DNA from: Azospirillum doebereinerae
Lineage (GTDB): Bacteria > Pseudomonadota > Alphaproteobacteria > Azospirillales > Azospirillaceae
Direction of reading: 5' to 3'
Length of the DNA stretch: 64,000 bases
NCBI RefSeq assembly: GCF_003989665.1
Contig: NZ_RZIJ01000001.1
Span: 310,001 to 374,000, forward strand
In this document: one piece after another, positions 26,659 through 35,604 of the stretch
Layout: each line of letters starts with the position of its first letter
How positions within the stretch are numbered: position 1 is the stretch's first letter
Position numbers and translations under genes: made by a program
The notes under the pieces: model-generated
Told to the model about the DNA's origin: nothing
What the model saw: only the letters and a program-made list of their open reading frames with translations
Databases searched by the model: none

Positions 26659-28926
26659 TTGGCGACCCAGGAAATCCAGGAACAGCCACCTCACAAGGGC
26701 GGGCGGCGCAGCGTCGGTCCCGTCTCCTACGACCTGTCCGCCAGCGCCGCCAGCGCGGTGCGGCGCACCACCGGCCTGTTCCGGCGGCACAAGCTGCTGA
26801 TCGGGACGGTGGTCGTGCTGGGCACCGGGCTGGCCGGGCTGGTGGCGATGCGGATGACCCCGCTCTACACCGCCGAGACGCTCATCATGGTGGAGCATCG
26901 CAAGAACACCGTCCTGAACTTCCAGGAGGTGATGTCCGAGATGACCCCCGACATCAGCGCCCTGCAAAGCGAGGTGGCGATCCTGAAATCGCCGGCCTTC
27001 GCCGAAAAGGTCGTCGCCCGCCTGGGCCTGATGAACGACCCCGAGTTCAACGCCACCCTGCGCCCGGAGCCGACCGGCTTCTGGGCCGCGCTCAACCCGC
27101 GCAACTGGATTCCCGCCTCGTGGATGGAGTCCCTGCGCGGCACCCGCAGCGACCTGCCGCTGTCGCCGGAGGAGACCGCCCGCAACCAGACCACCGCCGT
27201 GGTCAACGCCGTGCTGGACAACGTCGCGGTGCGGCCGCAGGGGCGCTCCTACGTGATTGCCGTCAGCTTCGACAGCGAGGACCCGCGCAAGGCCTCGCTG
27301 GTCGCCAACACCATGGCGGAGCTGTACCTCGTCGACCAGCTCGACGAGAAGTTCAAGGCGTCCAAGCGCGCCACCGCCTGGCTGGAGGAGCGCATCGGCG
27401 AGCTGCGGCGCGAGGCCCAGACCACCGGCGACGCGGTCGAGAAGTACCGCGCGCAGAGCGGTCTGACCGCGTCGAGCGGCGAGAACACCGTGGTGTCGCA
27501 GCAGTTGGGCGCGCTCAACACCGATTACATGCTGGCCCGCACCAAGCGGCAGGAGGCCGAGGCGCGCCTGCGCGAGGTGACGGCGCTGGCCGCCTCTCCA
27601 CGCGGCGTGTCGGCGGTCGGCGAGGTGCTGGGGTCGCCGCTGATCCAGGCACTGCGCCAGCAGGAGGTCGAGCTGCAACGGCGCATCGCCGACGCGGCCA
27701 ACCGCTACGGCTCCCGCCACCCGGCCCTGCAATCGCTGAACAGCGAGCTGCGCGACCTCCAGAGCCAGATGAAGGCCGACGTCGCCAAGGTCGTCGCAAA
27801 CCTCGGCAACGAGGTGGAACTGGCCAAGAGCCGCGAGGCCGGGCTGAAGAGCAGCCTCGACCAGCTGGAGGCCAAGCAGAACGAGCAGCAGCAGTCCACC
27901 GTCGGCCTGCGCACGCTGGAACGCGACGCCAGCACCGCCCAGGCGATGTACGAGGCGCTGCTGACCCGCTCGCAGGAGATCGCCTCGCAGGGGAACATCC
28001 AGCAGCCCGACGCGCGGGTGGTGTCGCAGGCGGGCATCCCGCTCGACCCCTCGCAGCCCAACCGCAAGATCATCGTGCTGCTGGCGCTGATCGCGTCGGG
28101 CACGCTGGGCGTGCTGCTGGCGATGCTGCGCGAGCGGTCGGACGGCGGCTTCCGCAGCCCGCACCAGTTCGAGACGGCGACCGGCATCCGCAGCCTCGGC
28201 ATCGTCCCGCGCATCCCGCGCTTCGGCGGCTCGCCGGCCTCCTACGCGGTGGACAAGCCGGTGTCGGCCTTCGCCGAATCGATGCAGAACCTGCGCACCT
28301 CGCTGCTGCTCGCCAACCCGGACGGGCACCAGCGGGTGATTCTGTTCAGCTCCTCGGTGCCCGGCGAGGGCAAAAGTTCGGTGGCTGCCGCCTTCGCCCG
28401 CACCTGTGCCAACGCCGGCCAGCGCACCATCCTGATCGACTGCGATCTGCGGCGCAAAAGCCTGCACGACATGCTGGGCCTGACCAACGCGCGCGGCCTG
28501 TCGGAGGTGCTGGCCGGCACCTGCACCCCCGACGAGGTCATCCAGACGGATCCCCGGACGGGGTTGGCCTTTATTGCCGGGGGTCACGGCACCACCCTGC
28601 CGCAGGACATGCTGGGCTCGTCGCGTATGCATCAGTTGTTGGCGCGGCTGTCGCGGGAGTACGACCGCGTGGTGCTCGACTCGCCGCCGGTGCTGGCGGT
28701 GTCGGAAGGCAAGCTGCTGGCGGCGCTCGCCGACCAGACGGTGTTCATCGTCCGGTGGGGCCAGACCAAGCGGGGAACCGCGATGGCCGGGCTGAAGGAG
28801 CTGGTCGAGGCGGGAGGCGAGGTGGTCGGCGTGCTGTTCAGCCAGGTCGATACCCGCCGCCACGCCCAGTACGAGTTCCCCGACAGCGGGCGCTACCACG
28901 GCTACCGCCGCTACTACGCGAACTGA
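26659..28926 (+). CDS. Polysaccharide co-polymerase with bacterial tyrosine kinase (Wzz/Wzc, ExoP/GumC type)
   Basis: This inner-membrane protein controls chain length and export of exopolysaccharide. The 755-residue product has a Wzz domain with a membrane helix at about residues 44-64 (LLIGTVVVLGTGLAGLVAM), long periplasmic coiled coils, a second membrane helix (IIVLLALIASGTLGVLLAML) and a cytoplasmic BY-kinase: Walker A SVPGEGKSSVAAAF, Walker A-prime TILIDCDLRRK and Walker B VVLDSPPVLAVSEG. The end is Tyr-rich (YEFPDSGRYHGYRRYYAN), the autophosphorylation cluster. TTG 26659 is chosen for the strong GAGGAGG eight bases upstream; ATG 26593 lacks one. It is the first gene of the cluster. Confidence 0.9.
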   Translation: MATQEIQEQPPHKGGRRSVGPVSYDLSASAASAVRRTTGLFRRHKLLIGTVVVLGTGLAGLVAMRMTPLYTAETLIMVEHRKNTVLNFQEVMSEMTPDISALQSEVAILKSPAFAEKVVARLGLMNDPEFNATLRPEPTGFWAALNPRNWIPASWMESLRGTRSDLPLSPEETARNQTTAVVNAVLDNVAVRPQGRSYVIAVSFDSEDPRKASLVANTMAELYLVDQLDEKFKASKRATAWLEERIGELRREAQTTGDAVEKYRAQSGLTASSGENTVVSQQLGALNTDYMLARTKRQEAEARLREVTALAASPRGVSAVGEVLGSPLIQALRQQEVELQRRIADAANRYGSRHPALQSLNSELRDLQSQMKADVAKVVANLGNEVELAKSREAGLKSSLDQLEAKQNEQQQSTVGLRTLERDASTAQAMYEALLTRSQEIASQGNIQQPDARVVSQAGIPLDPSQPNRKIIVLLALIASGTLGVLLAMLRERSDGGFRSPHQFETATGIRSLGIVPRIPRFGGSPASYAVDKPVSAFAESMQNLRTSLLLANPDGHQRVILFSSSVPGEGKSSVAAAFARTCANAGQRTILIDCDLRRKSLHDMLGLTNARGLSEVLAGTCTPDEVIQTDPRTGLAFIAGGHGTTLPQDMLGSSRMHQLLARLSREYDRVVLDSPPVLAVSEGKLLAALADQTVFIVRWGQTKRGTAMAGLKELVEAGGEVVGVLFSQVDTRRHAQYEFPDSGRYHGYRRYYAN

Positions 28927-28930
28927 CTTT

Positions 28931-29077
28931 CCCTCTCCCGCCCCGGGAGAGGGAAGGGGCCCATGCGCCAGCATGGGAAGGGTGAGGGGCTATCGGGGCA
29001 CGGATTCGTACCACGCCCGTTAGCCCCTCACCCTCTCCGCTTCGCGGGTCCCCTCCCTCTCCCGGGGCGGGAGAGGG
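28931..29077. repeat. Nested intergenic palindrome (type C)
   Basis: This 147-nt element has three levels of symmetry. Each end is itself a hairpin (CCCTCTCCC...GGGAGAGGG). The two ends are inverted copies of each other over about 30 bases. Inside lies GGGTGAGGGGCTA facing TTAGCCCCTCACCC. It sits between the co-polymerase and the flippase gene in the same direction and would form a large cruciform or RNA structure. It shares the CCCTCTCCC arm with the type A repeats but not their core. Confidence 0.75.
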
Positions 29078-29106
29078 CCTTGGCTTCACCACCCGAAAGC
29101 CCTCGC

Positions 29107-30552
29107 ATGACCGCTGGACGCCGCATTTTCCAGAACATCCGGGCGTTGGCCGCCGCCAAGGCCGCGACGATGGCGAGCGGACTCGTCACCGCCGCCTGGA
29201 CCGCCCGCGTGCTGGGACCGGACAGCTTTGGGGTGCTGGGTTTCGGCACCTCGCTGATGGCCTACGCGGCGCTGTTCGTGAACCTCGGCCTCTCCACCTA
29301 CGCGATCCGCGAGATCGCGCGCGACCGCGAGCAGGCCGGGCCGCTGTCCGAGCATGTGCTGACGCTGCGCACCGTGCTGGCGGTGATCGTCGGCGCGCTC
29401 TACGCCGCCTTCGTGCTGGCGCTCGACAAGCCGATGGCGGTCAAGGCGGTGCTGCTGATGCAGGCGGTCCAGCTGCTCGGCAACGCGCTGGTGCTCGACT
29501 TCGTCTATCAGGCGACCGAGCGGATGGGCGTCATCGCGACGCGCGAGATCGGCACCTCCATCGGCTCCATGCTGCTGGTCTTCCTGCTGGTGCGCGGGCC
29601 CGAGGACGCGATCCTCGCCGCCGCCATCACCGGCGGGTCGATCACCGTCAACGCGCTGGTCATGATCGGCCGCTTCCGCCGCGACTTCGGATCCTTGCGC
29701 CCGCGCATCGACTTGAAAATCTGGCGCGAGATCCTGACCGCCGCCGCCCCGATGGCGGTCGGCGTCTTCGCCTGGGCGATCTTCACCCATCTCGACGTCG
29801 TAATGCTGGGCTTCATGGCGCCGCACACGGAGGTCGGCTGGTACAGCGCGGCGGTCAAGATCCAGACGCTGGCCAACCTCGCCGGCAACATCGTGATGAA
29901 CGCCTTCCTGCCGCAGCTCGCCGCCGCCTACGGCGACCTCGACCAGATGCGCGAGCGGATGCGCGCCTACGCCACCGTGATGCTGACCGTCGGCGCGCTG
30001 GTGGTGGCGGGCGGGGTGGCGCTGGCACCGGCGATCCTGGCGACGCTGTTCGGCGACGCCTACGACCCGGCGGCGCTGCCACTGCGCATCCTGATGGTGG
30101 CCTCGGCCGTCGTCTACGCGAACATGATCCTCGGCAACCCGCTGCTCGTCTGGCACCGGCAGACCGGCTACATGATCGCCATGCTGTCGGGCGGCGTGCT
30201 GAACGCGCTGCTGAACGTCTGGTGGATTCCCCGCTACGGCATCCAGGGCGCCGCCATGGCGACGTTGACCGCCGAGCTGGCCGCCACGCTGGCCATCGCC
30301 TGGCTCCACCGGCGGGTGGTGGGCGAGCTGTACGGCGGGCTCGCCGCGAAGGCCGTGCTGTGCGGCGGGCTGGCCGTCGCCGCGGGGCTGATCCTGCACA
30401 GGGTCGCGGCGCCGCTGCTGAACAAGGCCCCGGCCATCGCCGATTTCCTGAGCGGAAGCGTCGCGGTGGTCGGCGTGTTCGCGGCGGCGACGCTGCTGAC
30501 CGGGCTGGTGCGACCAACGCGATTACGCCGCCTGACGGGAGTCACCGTTTGA
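29107..30552 (+). CDS. Wzx-type polysaccharide flippase
   Basis: The 481-residue protein has about 12-14 membrane helices and belongs to the MOP/polysaccharide transporter group that moves undecaprenyl-linked repeat units across the inner membrane. Typical features are the N-terminal NIRALAAAKAATMASGLVTAAWTARVLGPDSFG and the GLSTYAIREIARDR loop, followed by regular helix pairs. The ATG at 29107 follows the type C palindrome and has only a weak GAAAG ribosome site. Its place next to the Wzz kinase and Wzy polymerase supports a Wzx/Wzy pathway. Confidence 0.85.
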   Translation: MTAGRRIFQNIRALAAAKAATMASGLVTAAWTARVLGPDSFGVLGFGTSLMAYAALFVNLGLSTYAIREIARDREQAGPLSEHVLTLRTVLAVIVGALYAAFVLALDKPMAVKAVLLMQAVQLLGNALVLDFVYQATERMGVIATREIGTSIGSMLLVFLLVRGPEDAILAAAITGGSITVNALVMIGRFRRDFGSLRPRIDLKIWREILTAAAPMAVGVFAWAIFTHLDVVMLGFMAPHTEVGWYSAAVKIQTLANLAGNIVMNAFLPQLAAAYGDLDQMRERMRAYATVMLTVGALVVAGGVALAPAILATLFGDAYDPAALPLRILMVASAVVYANMILGNPLLVWHRQTGYMIAMLSGGVLNALLNVWWIPRYGIQGAAMATLTAELAATLAIAWLHRRVVGELYGGLAAKAVLCGGLAVAAGLILHRVAAPLLNKAPAIADFLSGSVAVVGVFAAATLLTGLVRPTRLRRLTGVTV

Positions 30553-30829
30553 CCCGGAACTCCCCGTTCGATCGTAACGCTTCGTCATCCCAAGCATTCA
30601 TTCGTGCGTTGCGGGGAGTAACCCCAATAAACCCCCGCAGTGCAGCAATCATAGGCTTTTCAGGTCACTACGATTTCTGGAACACTTTGCTCGGCGCAAT
30701 GTTCGATGAGGGATGGCTTCGACCGAATGGCGGAGCGCCGGCCCCAAACGATTTCGACAAGCCACGCCTTTTCTTCCCCGAATTCGGTTTCCCGCAATGG
30801 CGGGCCCTCCAGCAACGGCAGGAGCCACG
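30553..30829 (+). promoter_or_regulatory. AT-richer leader with alternative stems before the dehydrogenase gene
   Basis: This 277-base gap is clearly less GC-rich than its neighbours. GCGGGG (30611-30616) can pair either with CCCC at 30622-30625 or with CCCCGC at 30633-30638, giving two mutually exclusive hairpins. An open plus-strand frame crosses the gap but has no start with a ribosome site and lacks the GC-rich third positions of local genes. I call it a leader or promoter region, not a gene. Confidence 0.35.
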
Positions 30830-32185
30830 ATGCTTCCCAAGACTTTCTCCGACCGCAACGTCTGCGTCCTCGGACTCGGCTATGTCGGGCTGACGCTCGC
30901 CGTGGCGATGGCGGACGCCGGGTTCCAGGTGCACGGGGTCGAGGTGCGCCGCGACGTGCTCGACAAGCTGGGCCAGGGCGACCCGCATTTCCACGAACCC
31001 GGCCTGACCGAGAAGCTGCGCCACGTCGTGGCGCGCGGCCGCTTCACCTTCAGCCAGACCCACGCCGATTGCGGGAAGGCCAGCGTCTTCATCATCACGG
31101 TCGGCACGCCGCTGGCCAAGGACGGCCGGGTCCGCACCGACATGATCGAGGCCGCGACCCGGCAGGTCGCCGCCTGCCTGCACGACGGCGACCTCGTGAT
31201 CCTGCGCTCCACCGTGAAGCTGGGGACCACCCGCAACGTCGTGGCGCCGATCCTGCGCGCCACCGGCAAGCAGTTCGACATCGCCTTCTGCCCCGAGCGC
31301 ACGCTGGAGGGGCAGGCGCTGATCGAGCTGAACCAGCTGCCGCAGATCATCGGGGCGGAGAGCCTGGACGTGGCGACCCGCGCCGCGCAGATCTTCGGCT
31401 TCCTGACGCCGACGACGGTCAAGGTCTCGACGCTGGAGACGGCGGAGCTGATCAAGCTGGTGGACAACACCTACCGCGACGTGACCTTCGCCTTCTCCAA
31501 CGAGATCGCCAAGCTGTGCAACGCCATGGAGATCTCGGCGGTCGAGGTGTCGCGCGCCGGCAAGCTGGGCTACCCGCGCACCAACCTGCCGCTGCCCGGC
31601 CCGGTCGGCGGTCCCTGCCTGGAGAAGGACCCCCACATCCTGATCGAGGCGGCGCGCGAGGCCGGGGTCGAGATGGCGATCACCGCCGCCGGCCGCCGCG
31701 TCAACGAGGCGCAGCCCGTCGAGGTCGCCGATTTCCTCGGGCAGTTGGCGAAGTCCATGCAAGGCTTCCCGGCCGAACCGACCATCAGCCTGATGGGCCT
31801 CGCCTTCAAGGGCCGCCCGGCGACCGACGACCTGCGCGGCACCATGGCCAAGCCGATGCTGGAGGAGTTGCGCCAGCGCTTCCCCACCGCCCGGCTGCGC
31901 GGCTTCGACGCGGTGGTGCGCCCCGACGACATCCGCAGCTTCGGGCTGGAGCCGGCGGCCAACATGGCCGAGGCCGTGAAGGGCGCCAACCTCGCCGTCA
32001 TCCTGAACAACCACCCGGTCTTCACCTCCATGCCGCTGCCCGATCTGGCGGGGCGGATGGACCGGCCGGGGGTGATCTACGACTTCTGGAACAACTTCAA
32101 CAGCCGCGACGTCGACCTGCCGGAAGGCACCGCCTACGTCGCGCTGGGCAGCCATGGCGCCGCGCGCTACGCGCATGTGGCCTGA
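30830..32185 (+). CDS. Nucleotide-sugar dehydrogenase (UDP-ManNAc/UDP-glucose dehydrogenase family)
   Basis: These enzymes oxidise the C6 of a UDP- or GDP-sugar to a uronic acid with two NAD. The 451-residue product has the NAD motif VCVLGLGYVGLTLAVAMADAG, VGTPLAKDGRVRTD, RSTVKLGTTR, the catalytic Cys in GPVGGPCLEKDP, and LMGLAFKGRPATDDLRGT in the C-terminal domain. The catalytic block is closest to WecC/TviB-type UDP-HexNAc dehydrogenases, but the substrate is inferred. ATG 30830 has GGAG five bases upstream. The epimerase gene starts 10 bases after its stop. Confidence 0.85.
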   Translation: MLPKTFSDRNVCVLGLGYVGLTLAVAMADAGFQVHGVEVRRDVLDKLGQGDPHFHEPGLTEKLRHVVARGRFTFSQTHADCGKASVFIITVGTPLAKDGRVRTDMIEAATRQVAACLHDGDLVILRSTVKLGTTRNVVAPILRATGKQFDIAFCPERTLEGQALIELNQLPQIIGAESLDVATRAAQIFGFLTPTTVKVSTLETAELIKLVDNTYRDVTFAFSNEIAKLCNAMEISAVEVSRAGKLGYPRTNLPLPGPVGGPCLEKDPHILIEAAREAGVEMAITAAGRRVNEAQPVEVADFLGQLAKSMQGFPAEPTISLMGLAFKGRPATDDLRGTMAKPMLEELRQRFPTARLRGFDAVVRPDDIRSFGLEPAANMAEAVKGANLAVILNNHPVFTSMPLPDLAGRMDRPGVIYDFWNNFNSRDVDLPEGTAYVALGSHGAARYAHVA

Positions 32186-32195
32186 GGGGAACGGC

Positions 32196-33194
32196 ATGAA
32201 ACACTATCTCGTCACCGGCGGCAGCGGCTTCATCGGCGCGGCGCTGGTCCAGCGGCTGGTCAAGGACGGCCACAAGGTCCGCGTGCTCGACGACAACTCG
32301 CGCGGCCACACCGGGCGGCTCGAAGGCGTGCTCGACGACGTGGAGTTCGTCCAGGGCGACATCCGCGACGGGGGCGCGGTGAACGACGCGGTGCGGGGCG
32401 TGGACGGCGTGCTGCATCTGGCCGCCGTCAACGGCACCAAGCATTTCTACCAGAAGCCGGAGGTCGTGCTGGACGTCGGCGTGCGCGGCATGCTGAACGT
32501 GCTGGACGCCTGCCGGGCCAACGGGGTCGGCGATCTGGTCGTCGCCTCCTCGTCCGAGGCCTACCAGACTCCGCCGGCCGTGCCGACGCCCGAGGAGGTG
32601 CCGCTGGTCGTGCCCGACGTGCTGAACGCGCGCTACAGCTACGGCGGCTCGAAGCTGATCTCGGAGCTGCTGGCGGTCAACTGGGGCCGCACCGGCTTCG
32701 ACCGGGTGGCGATCTTCCGGCCGCACAACGTCTACGGCGCCGACATGGGATGGGACCACGTCATTCCCGAATTCGTCCGGCGCGGGGTGGAGGCGGTGGA
32801 CGCCAGCCCCGGCAACGGGCGGATCGCCTTCCCGATCCAGGGCGACGGCCGCCAGACCCGCGCCTTCGTCCACATCGACGACGCCGTCGACGGCATCGTC
32901 GCGGTGATCGAGCGCGGCGCGCATCTGGGCATCTACCACATCGGCAACCCGGAGGAGGTCTCCATCGCCGACCTCGCCCGGCGGACGCTGGCCTGCCTCG
33001 GCCGCGAGGCGGAGATTGTCCCCGGCCCGGCCGCTCCCGGCGGCACCGACCGGCGCAGCCCCGACATCGCCAAGCTGACCGCGCTGGGCTTCGCGCCGCG
33101 CATACCGTTGGCGCAGGGGCTGCCGGGGGTGGTCGACTGGTACGCCGCGCGGACGAGGGCGGATGCCGGGCGCTTCGGGCAGGCGGCGGAGTAG
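32196..33194 (+). CDS. NAD-dependent sugar epimerase/dehydratase
   Basis: The 332-residue extended SDR protein begins with YLVTGGSGFIGAALVQRL, has the DDNSRGH nucleotide region, SSSEAY and the catalytic YGGSK, and RPHNVYGADMGWDHVIPEFV. It most resembles UDP-glucose 4-epimerase-like enzymes of polysaccharide clusters. Exact substrate is not determinable. GAGGGGA lies six bases before the ATG. It is co-transcribed with the dehydrogenase and followed by a type A palindromic repeat. Working after the dehydrogenase it might epimerise the uronic acid sugar. Confidence 0.82.
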   Translation: MKHYLVTGGSGFIGAALVQRLVKDGHKVRVLDDNSRGHTGRLEGVLDDVEFVQGDIRDGGAVNDAVRGVDGVLHLAAVNGTKHFYQKPEVVLDVGVRGMLNVLDACRANGVGDLVVASSSEAYQTPPAVPTPEEVPLVVPDVLNARYSYGGSKLISELLAVNWGRTGFDRVAIFRPHNVYGADMGWDHVIPEFVRRGVEAVDASPGNGRIAFPIQGDGRQTRAFVHIDDAVDGIVAVIERGAHLGIYHIGNPEEVSIADLARRTLACLGREAEIVPGPAAPGGTDRRSPDIAKLTALGFAPRIPLAQGLPGVVDWYAARTRADAGRFGQAAE

Positions 33195-33204
33195 GCGGAC
33201 CGCT

Positions 33205-33313
33205 GCCCCCTCCCCATCCCTCCTCCGCCTCCGGCGGGAGAGGAGGCCGGATCCTTGACGGGGTTCGGCGGAGTTCCCTCTCCCGCGCAGCGGGGGAGGG
33301 TTAGGGAGGGGGC
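33205..33313. repeat. Type A intergenic palindromic repeat, copy 2
   Basis: The 109-nt element carries the same ends (GCCCCCTCCCCATCCCTCC and GGGTTAGGGAGGGGGC) and core (GGATCCTTGACGGGGTTCGG) as the copies at 8774 and 42485. Here it separates two genes in the same direction (epimerase and GDP-fucose synthase-like), so it may reduce read-through within the cluster or protect the upstream mRNA end. Confidence 0.8.
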
Positions 33314-33365
33314 CCGGACGCTCATCCACCAAAGCACCAACACACGCATACAGGAGACGGCGCGC

Positions 33366-34349
33366 ATGGACCGCAACAGCCGCATTTTCGTCGCCGGCCA
33401 TCGGGGCCTCGTCGGCTCGGCCATCGTGCGGCAACTGGCGGAGACGGGGTACACCGACCTCGTGCTCCGCGACCGCTCGCAGCTCGACCTCACCGACCAA
33501 GCCGCCGTGCGCGCCTTCTTCGACCGCGAGGAGATCGCCTACGTCATCATCGCCGCCGCGAAGGTCGGCGGCATCCTCGCCAACGAACGTTGCGGGGCGG
33601 ACTTCATCCGCGACAACCTGCTGATCCAGACCAACGTCATCGACGCCGCGTGGCGGGCGGGCGTCAAGAAGCTGCTGTTCCTCGGCTCCTCCTGCCTCTA
33701 TCCCAAGCACGCCGAGCAGCCGATCAAGGAGGAGGCGCTGCTGTCCGGCCCGATGGAGCCGAGCAACAAGCCCTACGCCGTCGCCAAGATCGCCGGCATC
33801 ACCATGTGCCAAGCCTACCGCAAGCAGTACGGCTTCAACGCGATCTGCGCGATGCCGTCGAACCTCTACGGCCCCGGCGACCATTTCGAGCCGGAGACCT
33901 CGCACGCCCTGCCCGGCATGATCCGCCGCTTCCACGACGCCAAGATGGCGGGCGACCCGACGGTGACGCTGTGGGGCACCGGCACGCCGCGCCGCGAGTT
34001 CCTCTACGTCGACGACATGGCCGACGCCTGTCTGCACCTGATGGAGCGTTACGACGGCGAGGACATCGTCAACGTCGGCCCCGGCGAGGACATCGCCATC
34101 GGCGATCTGGCCGGCATGATCCGCGAGACGGTCGGTTATCCCGGCACGCTCGGCCACGACCTGGACAAGCCCGACGGCCACCCGCGCAAGCTGATGGACG
34201 TGTCGCGCCTCTTCGCGACCGGCTGGCGCCCCAAAATCGGGCTGCCCGAGGGGCTGCAACGGACCTACGAGTGGTTCCTGAAGAACGCCGCGCCGCCCGC
34301 ACCCGCTCAGCCCGCCCCGGCCCAGCCCATCAGCCACGCGGCGGAGTGA
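33366..34349 (+). CDS. GDP-L-fucose synthase-like epimerase/reductase
   Basis: The family makes GDP-L-fucose from GDP-4-keto-6-deoxymannose with NADPH. The 327-residue protein shows FVAGHRGLVGSAIVRQL, AAKVGGILAN, LGSSCLYPKHAEQP, the catalytic NKPYAVAKIAG, MPSNLYGPGDHF, and GTGTPRREFLYVDDMADA, all standard for Fcl/WcaG. The C-terminal 15 residues are an Ala/Pro repeat. ATG 33366 follows CAGGAGA. The GDP-mannose 4,6-dehydratase normally paired with it is not in this window. A glycosyltransferase gene starts four bases after its stop. Confidence 0.88.
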   Translation: MDRNSRIFVAGHRGLVGSAIVRQLAETGYTDLVLRDRSQLDLTDQAAVRAFFDREEIAYVIIAAAKVGGILANERCGADFIRDNLLIQTNVIDAAWRAGVKKLLFLGSSCLYPKHAEQPIKEEALLSGPMEPSNKPYAVAKIAGITMCQAYRKQYGFNAICAMPSNLYGPGDHFEPETSHALPGMIRRFHDAKMAGDPTVTLWGTGTPRREFLYVDDMADACLHLMERYDGEDIVNVGPGEDIAIGDLAGMIRETVGYPGTLGHDLDKPDGHPRKLMDVSRLFATGWRPKIGLPEGLQRTYEWFLKNAAPPAPAQPAPAQPISHAAE

Positions 34350-34353
34350 CACC

Positions 34354-35601
34354 ATGCCCGACGATTCGTCCCTCCTCCGCGCACCGCGCCACACCGCGGC
34401 GGCGGTGCCGCCCAAGCTGTTGCTGGTCGCCCAGAGCTACTGGCCGGAACCGGCGGGCAGCGCGCCGATGATGACCGACCTCGCCACCGCCTTCGCGGCG
34501 GCGGGCTGCGACACCACGGTGCTGACCGCCCGGCCCAACTATCCGGGCAGCCGCGTCTACGACGGCTACGAAGGCGGCGAACAAGACCGAACCGTCGTGG
34601 ATGGGGTGCGGATCGAGCGGCTGACCACCATCCCGCCGGCCGGCGGCGGACTGAAGGCGCGGCTGCTGCACGAGGGGGTGCTGCACGCCGGCTTCGCCTC
34701 GGCGCTGGCGCGCGGCCGGGTCGGCAAACACGCGGCGGTGCTGTCGCTCTGCCCGTCGATCCTCAGCGTCGCCATGGCCGACCGCTTCACCGCCCCCGGC
34801 GGGCGGCACGTTGCCATCGTCCACGACATCCAGTCCGGCTTGGCCGGGGCGCTCGGCATGGGCGGCAAGGCGGCGGTGCGGGCGATCCGCGCCATGGAGC
34901 GCGCGGCGCTGAACCGCGCCGACGCCATCGTCGTGCTGTCGGAGCCGATGCGCGCGGTGCTGCGCAACCTGGGCGTCACCCGCCCGATCACCGTCATCCC
35001 GCCGCACGTCGACGCCGACGCGGTGCACCCCCTGCCCCGCCCCGACCAGCCGCCGACGGCGCTCTACAGCGGCGCCTTCGCCCGCAAGCAGGGGCTGGAG
35101 CAGGTGCTGGTGATGGCCCGCCATCTGGCGGGGCTGATGCCGGACGCCCGCGTCCTGCTGCGCGGCCAGGGCGGGCTGGAGGAGGAGCTGAAGGCGCAGG
35201 CCCAGGCCATGGCCCTGACCAACGTCCAGTTCTCACCCCTGGCCCCCAAGGAGCGGCTGAACGAGGCGCTGGCCGAGGGCGACGTCCACCTCGTGCCCCA
35301 GCGGCCGGAGGGCGCGGCCTTCGCCATGCCCGGCAAGGCGGTGACGATCCTGGCCGCCGGCCGCCCCTTCGTCAGCACCTGCCTGCCCGGCTCCGCCCTG
35401 GCGGTGCTGGAGGCGGAGATCGGTGCGTTCCTCTGCACGCCGCCCGAGGACCCGATGGCAATGGCGCAGGGCGTGGCCCGGCTGCTCGCCGATCCGGCCC
35501 GCGCCACCGCGATGGGCCGCCGGGGCCGCGCCTGGGTCGAGGGCAACGCCACCCGCTCGGTGGCGCTCGACCGCTACGCAACCCTTCTCACCGGAGATTG
35601 A
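34354..35601 (+). CDS. Family 4 glycosyltransferase (WbuB-like)
   Basis: The 415-residue protein is a GT-B transferase. Its N-terminal domain has LLLVAQSYWPEPAGSAPMMTDLA and the WbuB-type VLTARPNYPGSRVYDGY. The C-terminal GT4 domain has ALYSGAFARKQGLEQVL and QRPEGAAFAMPGKAVTILAAGRPFV in place of the EX7E block. It is cytosolic or membrane-associated and would add one sugar to the repeat unit. It begins four bases after the fucose synthase-like gene and is followed by a second GT gene three bases later, so translation is tightly coupled. Confidence 0.85.
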   Translation: MPDDSSLLRAPRHTAAAVPPKLLLVAQSYWPEPAGSAPMMTDLATAFAAAGCDTTVLTARPNYPGSRVYDGYEGGEQDRTVVDGVRIERLTTIPPAGGGLKARLLHEGVLHAGFASALARGRVGKHAAVLSLCPSILSVAMADRFTAPGGRHVAIVHDIQSGLAGALGMGGKAAVRAIRAMERAALNRADAIVVLSEPMRAVLRNLGVTRPITVIPPHVDADAVHPLPRPDQPPTALYSGAFARKQGLEQVLVMARHLAGLMPDARVLLRGQGGLEEELKAQAQAMALTNVQFSPLAPKERLNEALAEGDVHLVPQRPEGAAFAMPGKAVTILAAGRPFVSTCLPGSALAVLEAEIGAFLCTPPEDPMAMAQGVARLLADPARATAMGRRGRAWVEGNATRSVALDRYATLLTGD

Positions 35602-35604
35602 GTC

